Assembly: GCF_900103605.1 (NCBI RefSeq)
Contig: NZ_FNHY01000002.1
Coordinates: 467,515-531,514, forward strand
Direction of reading: 5' to 3'
Length of the DNA stretch: 64,000 nucleotides
Source: Psychrobacillus sp. OK028
GTDB taxonomy: Bacteria; Bacillota; Bacilli; Bacillales_A; Planococcaceae
The position numbers and the translations under genes are program-made. Below are positions 60,659-64,000 of this stretch, piece after piece. Under the pieces are notes generated by a model. It searched no databases, was not told the origin of the DNA, and saw only the letters and a list, made by a program, of their open reading frames with translations. Positions within the stretch are counted from its first letter, which is position 1. Each line of letters opens with the position of its first letter.

Positions 60659-60860
60659 ATGATGGTAAATGGTTACTTACTAATTCAAGAACAATGGATT
60701 CAACATTGTGTTGTGGTTGTGGTTGTGGTTGGAACCAATGAACCTCTTCGTTATGGAAAATCCCTCGATAGTCATTTCCTTCAATGTTCACTTTAAACTG
60801 AAAATGTTCGTTAGCTTGTCCCTCAAATAATGGTTTAATTACCTCGAAACTTTGTAACAT
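60657..60860 (-). CDS. DUF5342-like small protein
   Basis: The 67-residue soluble protein starts MLQSFEVIKPLFEGQANEHF and contains NDYRGIFHNEEVHWFQPQPQ, a pattern I associate with the DUF5342/YheE family of Bacillus; the match is from memory. A run of six Pro-Gln-type residues comes from a repeated TTGTGG DNA tract. It is the only minus-strand gene inside the SR array. AAAGGGGA precedes ATG 60860. Confidence 0.6.
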   Translation of the reverse strand: MLQSFEVIKPLFEGQANEHFQFKVNIEGNDYRGIFHNEEVHWFQPQPQPQHNVESIVLELVSNHLPS

Positions 60861-60996
60861 AATGAAAATCCCCTTTCGTTTATGTCCTTATATTAACTAC
60901 TCAAAGTTAAAAAGTAGGGTAAAGAAGGTTAGAATTTGGATAGAATAAAGTAACAAATTGTATTTTAACTAGTGTTAACATTATGAAAGAATGTAC

Positions 60997-61071
60997 TTCA
61001 ACTAATGGTGCTTTACTTCAAGAAGGAGTAAAGCCTTTTTCTTATTGAACTAAAGAAGCAGTTTAGTTGAA
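60997..61071 (+). repeat. SR element copy C (full)
   Basis: The 75-nt copy has TTCAACTAATGG, hairpin GCTTTACTTC/GGAGTAAAGC, T-run, internal TTGAACTAAAG and 3' arm GTTTAGTTGAA. Confidence 0.85.
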
Positions 61072-61162
61072 GAACAGTGTGACAAATAAAGGTTTTGTTT
61101 TTTTTATGTAGAATAATTAAATAAAATAATACTCAAATAGTTGTATTCGAGGGGGTGTACGT

Positions 61163-61663
61163 ATGAAAAAATTAAGTTTATTATTCACAGGTTTATTTTT
61201 TCTATTATTAACAGCCTGTAATAATGAGGAACCTTTAATAGAAATTGAAGTTAAAATTTCTTCAATTAGTGATGATGAATACAGTAATGTTGGTGCCACT
61301 AAAGATTTGATTGAGCCAAAGCAAGAAGATTTTAAGGTACTTGAATTTACATTTAATATGAAACACACAGATGCTGTGACAAATCGAAAAGTTGAGATGT
61401 TTGAGGATTGGAAAAAAACACTGGATAGCATAGATGGAATTGACCGTTATTGGTATGGAAGTGCTTCATCACAAGATAATGCATCTGAAAATTTTGCGGA
61501 ATATCAACAAGAAATTGTTTTTTACGCGAAAGGATTATCTGAAGAGGATATTAAGAATGCGTTTAGTGATGCAAAACTTACAGTTTCGTGGACTGACAAT
61601 AATTTTGAACAAGATGAAAAACAATACAAAATAGCAGATTTATTAGAGTTTAGTAATGAATAA
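61163..61663 (+). CDS. Lipoprotein, unknown
   Basis: The 166-residue protein has a lipoprotein signal (LFFLLLTACNNEE, lipidated Cys19). The mature domain is polar, with DDWKKT-like helices and a late YKIADLLEFSNE end, no other cysteine and no recognised motif. ATG 61163 follows GAGGGGG. It is a single-gene unit between SR copies C and D. Confidence 0.65.
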   Translation: MKKLSLLFTGLFFLLLTACNNEEPLIEIEVKISSISDDEYSNVGATKDLIEPKQEDFKVLEFTFNMKHTDAVTNRKVEMFEDWKKTLDSIDGIDRYWYGSASSQDNASENFAEYQQEIVFYAKGLSEEDIKNAFSDAKLTVSWTDNNFEQDEKQYKIADLLEFSNE

Positions 61664-61672
61664 GAAGGTCTT

Positions 61673-61752
61673 ATTCATTACTAACGGGTGATTTACTCTA
61701 AGAAGGAGTAAAGCCTTTTTTCTTATTGTACTAAGGTAGCAGTTTTTTTAAC
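61673..61752 (+). repeat. SR element copy D (diverged)
   Basis: ACTAACGGGTGATTTACTC, AAGAAGGAGTAAAGCC, a T-run and TATTGTACTAAGGTAGCAGT are clear; the outer arms are weaker (TTCATTAC and TTTTAACAAG). Confidence 0.75.
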
Positions 61753-61776
61753 AAGAAATATAATGGGGGAATTTTT

Positions 61777-62031
61777 ATGGAATCTGATTATAAATGGTTT
61801 ATTGATATCCGTTTCAGTGGTGGAGATATTCAATTTGACGTTTCTAGTGAGTCGCATTTATTTAGTTATACATCAGGTATAGGTTTTGTGGCAATACCTC
61901 ATTTCTTTTGTACACTTGCACAACTTTATAAGAAAGAAATCAAAGAAGCCCATTTAATTGGCGTTTTAGCTAATGGAATAGTGCTAGTTTTTGTATATTT
62001 CTTATTACTTGCTAATGGATTAGCAGGTTAA
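61777..62031 (+). CDS. Small two-span membrane protein, unknown
   Basis: The 84-residue protein has a soluble start of about 28 residues (MESDYKWFIDIRFSGGDIQF), a weakly hydrophobic segment (YTSGIGFVAIPHFFCTLAQL) and a strong second helix (LIGVLANGIVLVFVYFLLLA). No family was recognised. ATG 61777 follows GGGGGA. It lies between SR copies D and E. Confidence 0.55.
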   Translation: MESDYKWFIDIRFSGGDIQFDVSSESHLFSYTSGIGFVAIPHFFCTLAQLYKKEIKEAHLIGVLANGIVLVFVYFLLLANGLAG

Positions 62032-62074
62032 AATAAAGCGTTTGGAAAAATTGAAGGGTAAACAAAAAGTCTTA

Positions 62075-62150
62075 TCCAACTAACGAGTGCATTACTTCAA
62101 GAAGAGGTAAAGCATTTTTCTTCTTGAACTAATGCAGCAGTTTAGTTGAA
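62075..62150 (+). repeat. SR element copy E (full)
   Basis: The 76-nt copy has TCCAACTAAC, hairpin GCATTACTTC/GAGGTAAAGC, T-run, internal TTGAACTAATG and 3' arm GTTTAGTTGAA. Confidence 0.85.
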
Positions 62151-62196
62151 CAAGAAAAAATTAACTAACGAGAATAAGTCGAGGGGGGAAAATTTT

Positions 62197-62535
62197 ATGA
62201 AAAAACTTTTTATTATGTGTTTGCTTTCATTTGCGATTCTTTCGGCTTGTGGAAACACCCCTAATAAGTCAATAGGACAAGAATCAAAAGGACTTCAAAG
62301 TATTGCTTTTACGAGTTTATCAGTCATGGAGAAGAAGGAAATCGAGAATAAAGAGAATGTTGAGATAGAAAAGATTGATGTAGTTCCTGAAAACACAGAA
62401 ATTTTATCTAATGATTATGATAAAAACAATATCTACTCAGTTAAGTTTAAGAGTACGAATCAAGACTTGGGAGATATAATTGTTTTTGTAGATAATGTTA
62501 ACAAAAAGACTATTGGAATTCTGATTAGAAAGTAA
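62197..62535 (+). CDS. Lipoprotein, unknown
   Basis: The 112-residue protein has a lipoprotein signal, MCLLSFAILSACGNTP, with lipidated Cys near residue 18. The mature part of about 94 residues is rich in Glu, Lys and Asn and ends in a beta-rich stretch (IIVFVDNVNKKTIGILIRK). No family was recognised. GAGGGGGG precedes ATG 62197, so the longer frame from 62146 is not used; that frame would begin inside SR copy E. Confidence 0.65.
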   Translation: MKKLFIMCLLSFAILSACGNTPNKSIGQESKGLQSIAFTSLSVMEKKEIENKENVEIEKIDVVPENTEILSNDYDKNNIYSVKFKSTNQDLGDIIVFVDNVNKKTIGILIRK

Positions 62536-62614
62536 AATACAAGCAGTTTTATAGTAGTAAACCATTAAAAGGATTATTGCCAACTTAATAGAATTATAGA
62601 CAGAAGGTATATTT

Positions 62615-62682
62615 TTACTAACGGGGCAGTTTAGTTCAAGAGAGGTTTTAACTTGTATTCAACAATCGGGCCATCTAGTTGA
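62615..62682 (+). repeat. Two short SR derivatives in tandem
   Basis: ACTAACGGGGCAGTTTAGTT with CAAGAGAGG joins the 5' arm directly to the 3' arm without the hairpin. TTCAACAATCGGGCCATCTA then GTTGAAGAGG repeats the pattern. They look like deletion derivatives of the SR element. Confidence 0.55.
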
Positions 62683-62707
62683 AGAGGAAAAGTGAGGGAG
62701 AAATTGT

Positions 62708-63208
62708 ATGATCTATGTAAATGTTAGAGCAATAATTGAAAGAAATGGACCAAATGGAACTGAAATCGTTATACAAAAAAGGGTTAAATCTAATGAGAAT
62801 AAAAGACCTTATGAGCTACCTGGAGGAAGGTTAGAGGAATTCGAGTCATTTATGGAAGGACTTAAAAGAGAAGTGCACCAAGAAACAGGACTTCATATAA
62901 CAAAGATTTTTGGGGAAGAAACTAGAATAGAAACTAATGATGTGGACTCAAATGTTGAAGCTTTGAAGCCTTTTGCTGTTTATCAAACGACAAATGGTCC
63001 AGTAGATTCATTAGGCGCTTATTTTCGATGTCAAGCCTCTGGTAATTTAGTTAAAGAAGGCGACGGTACTATGGATTTAAAGTGGATACCAGTAGATGAG
63101 CTACACCATTCACTAGAGAAGGATCTAATAGATTTTAGCTGGGTCGATAAGTCTGGAATAATGTATTATTTAAAATGGTATTACGCAGAAAAACAACAAA
63201 TTGATTAG
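62708..63208 (+). CDS. NUDIX hydrolase
   Basis: The 166-residue protein has an intact Nudix box, GGRLEEFESFMEGLKREVHQ continuing ETGL, at residues about 38-60. This is a short Nudix enzyme that would cut a nucleoside diphosphate linkage; the substrate (oxidised nucleotide, ADP-ribose or other) is unknown. It differs from the other NUDIX protein at 43190. ATG 62708 follows GAGGGAG. It is the last plus-strand gene of the SR array. Confidence 0.88.
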   Translation: MIYVNVRAIIERNGPNGTEIVIQKRVKSNENKRPYELPGGRLEEFESFMEGLKREVHQETGLHITKIFGEETRIETNDVDSNVEALKPFAVYQTTNGPVDSLGAYFRCQASGNLVKEGDGTMDLKWIPVDELHHSLEKDLIDFSWVDKSGIMYYLKWYYAEKQQID

Positions 63209-63246
63209 TATGATTCCTATTTTATTCTGGAAAAGCATTCATTAAA

Positions 63247-63642
63247 TTAAAGGGTGATTACATTACGATAATCCACATTTAGGAAGGCTAGTGCTTCTGA
63301 TAAATCAATTGACGGGTCCAATTCTTGATTAGATTCTAAAATAAATAGGATTGTTTCTTCTGGTAGCTGAATCATTTTCTTTTTGCGCTCCAGTTCCTTA
63401 TACGCAGTACGAATTAAGATTTTTACTAGCCAAGTACTAAAAAAAGCAGGTGATTTTAATTGGTGTATCGAAGTATAGGCTTTATAAGTAGCTTCTTGTA
63501 ATACATCGAGTGCATCTTCTTTGTTACGCATGTGAAGAAAAGCAATTTTATATAACTTTTCACTTTCAAATTTAAGTAGTTGTTCAAATGCTTGTTTATT
63601 TCCAGCTATGGCTAACTCGACTATTTGGGTTGAATACGACAT
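63247..63642 (-). pseudogene. ECF sigma factor truncated in region 4
   Basis: ATG 63642 follows GGGAGG and opens 131 codons of an ECF sigma factor: region 2 is complete (LLKFESEKLYKIAFLHMRNK, then EDALDVLQEATYKAY and FSTWLVKILIRTAY). Region 4 begins with LAFLNVDYRNVITL and stops at once with TAA. The helix-turn-helix that reads the -35 element is missing. No anti-sigma gene follows. The protein probably cannot initiate transcription; it looks like a deletion remnant. Confidence 0.75.
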
Positions 63643-63843
63643 GTAGCAACCTCCCTTCACTTATTAGAGGCAGAAGAAATAGAATAAGTTTCAAATCTAA
63701 TACATTTATTAAGTTTTATTATTATAATTGTATTATATTTATTGATTTCATTAGGATTTTATATTTTAAGGAATTAATGACAGGAGAAATTAAATTATTG
63801 AGTAATCGAGGGCAAGATATTTACTTTATAACAATCATTCTTC

Positions 63844-63919
63844 TTCAACAAACGGGTACTTTACTTCAAGAAGGGGTAAAGCCTTGTTCTTATTGAACTA
63901 ACGGAGCAGGTTAGTTGAA
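63844..63919 (+). repeat. SR element copy G (full)
   Basis: The 76-nt copy has TTCAACAAACGGG, hairpin-forming CTTTACTTC and GGGGTAAAG, internal TTGAACTAACGG and 3' arm GGTTAGTTGAA. It precedes the next, unseen gene, whose ribosome site GGAGGG lies at the window edge. Confidence 0.85.
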
Positions 63920-64000
63920 CAAGGAGGTATTTTTAGAAGTATGGCGAAGTAGGATAAGGTAATAAATTGATGTGCATATTACTTCATTTTGGAGGGATAA

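Noticed and set aside
63588..63896. Plus-strand 102-codon frame at the right end
   Set aside because: It overlaps the start of the sigma factor gene antisense and runs through an SR element; no ribosome site.
59713..63919. Classical integron attC sites
   Set aside because: The repeats have hairpin potential and separate single genes, but the outer arms (TTCAACTAAC and GTTTAGTTGAA) do not match the attC RYYYAAC and GTTRRRY cores, and no integrase gene is in the window.
59713..63919. CRISPR array
   Set aside because: Spacing is 400-1800 bases and the intervals are genes; there are no short uniform spacers and no cas genes.
1..64000. Insertion sequences, prophage or plasmid replication genes
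   Set aside because: No transposase, integrase, capsid or replication protein motif was seen on either strand.

Overview
The window looks like a chromosomal segment of a low-GC, AT-rich member of the Bacillales, most likely a Bacillaceae or Planococcaceae genus such as Psychrobacillus. The reasons are Bacillus-type Shine-Dalgarno sites (AAGGAGG-like), frequent TTG and GTG starts, a T-box leader, a LexA box of the Bacillus type, an MntR-type operator, and many genes that match Bacillus subtilis families and gene order (citR-citA, yndG-yndH-yndJ, yqiW/yqjC/yqjD/yqjE). I saw no rRNA, tRNA, CRISPR array, insertion sequence or phage genes. The species assignment is inference.

Layout. 0-10 kb: a partial alpha/beta hydrolase, a luciferase-like monooxygenase, an SOS-controlled YolD-like gene, and a same-strand run of small housekeeping and accessory enzymes (two HAD phosphatases, two GNAT acetyltransferases, a histidine phosphatase, YnfA, a HIT protein, a P-loop kinase-like protein). 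10-18 kb: divergent citR/citA, an amidohydrolase, a zinc peptidase-like protein overlapping a methyltransferase, and a T-box-controlled methionyl-tRNA synthetase. 18-25 kb: small membrane and secreted proteins, a bile-acid/sodium symporter-type transporter, the yndG-yndH-yndJ cluster and an acidic lipoprotein. 25-34 kb: a manganese ABC transporter with its regulator MntR, a UbiB/ABC1-type kinase, a DinB protein and an S9 peptidase. 34-43 kb: a PAS-PAS-GGDEF-EAL-PilZ protein, repeat-linked lipoproteins, a metallophosphoesterase and a cobalt-type ECF transporter (CbiM with a PDGLE tail, CbiQ, CbiO). 43-48 kb: a NUDIX gene that seems to start at ATT, a soluble chemoreceptor and repeat-linked single genes. 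48-58 kb: two adjacent operons for propionyl-CoA to succinyl-CoA conversion (mutA-mutB-meaB-brxB and mce-carboxylase beta-yqjE-cheW-like), separated by the miniprotein gene prli42 on the opposite strand. 58-64 kb: an isochorismatase-like gene with a divergent WYL regulator, then an array of single genes separated by a structured repeat, ending in a truncated ECF sigma gene.

How the genes fit together. The cobalt importer can feed cobalamin synthesis or salvage, which methylmalonyl-CoA mutase needs, although the two sets are about 6 kb apart and may simply be neighbours. The carboxylase beta subunit, the epimerase, MutA/MutB and the MeaB chaperone make a near-complete propionate pathway; the biotin carboxylase subunit is not in this window.

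The most unusual feature is a roughly 75-nt structured repeat, here called the SR element. It has complementary outer arms, an internal terminator-like hairpin and a second arm that can compete for pairing. Five full-length or near-full-length copies lie between single same-strand genes at 59.7-62.2 kb, another full copy lies at 63.8 kb, and degenerate or partial copies lie around 18-20, 36.8-39.7 and 45.7-47.7 kb. All copies have the same orientation. They sit beside small, fast-evolving genes (lipoproteins, GNAT, NUDIX, small membrane proteins), and several of those genes are broken. The arrangement resembles a gene-cassette array, but I see no integrase and no classical attC core.
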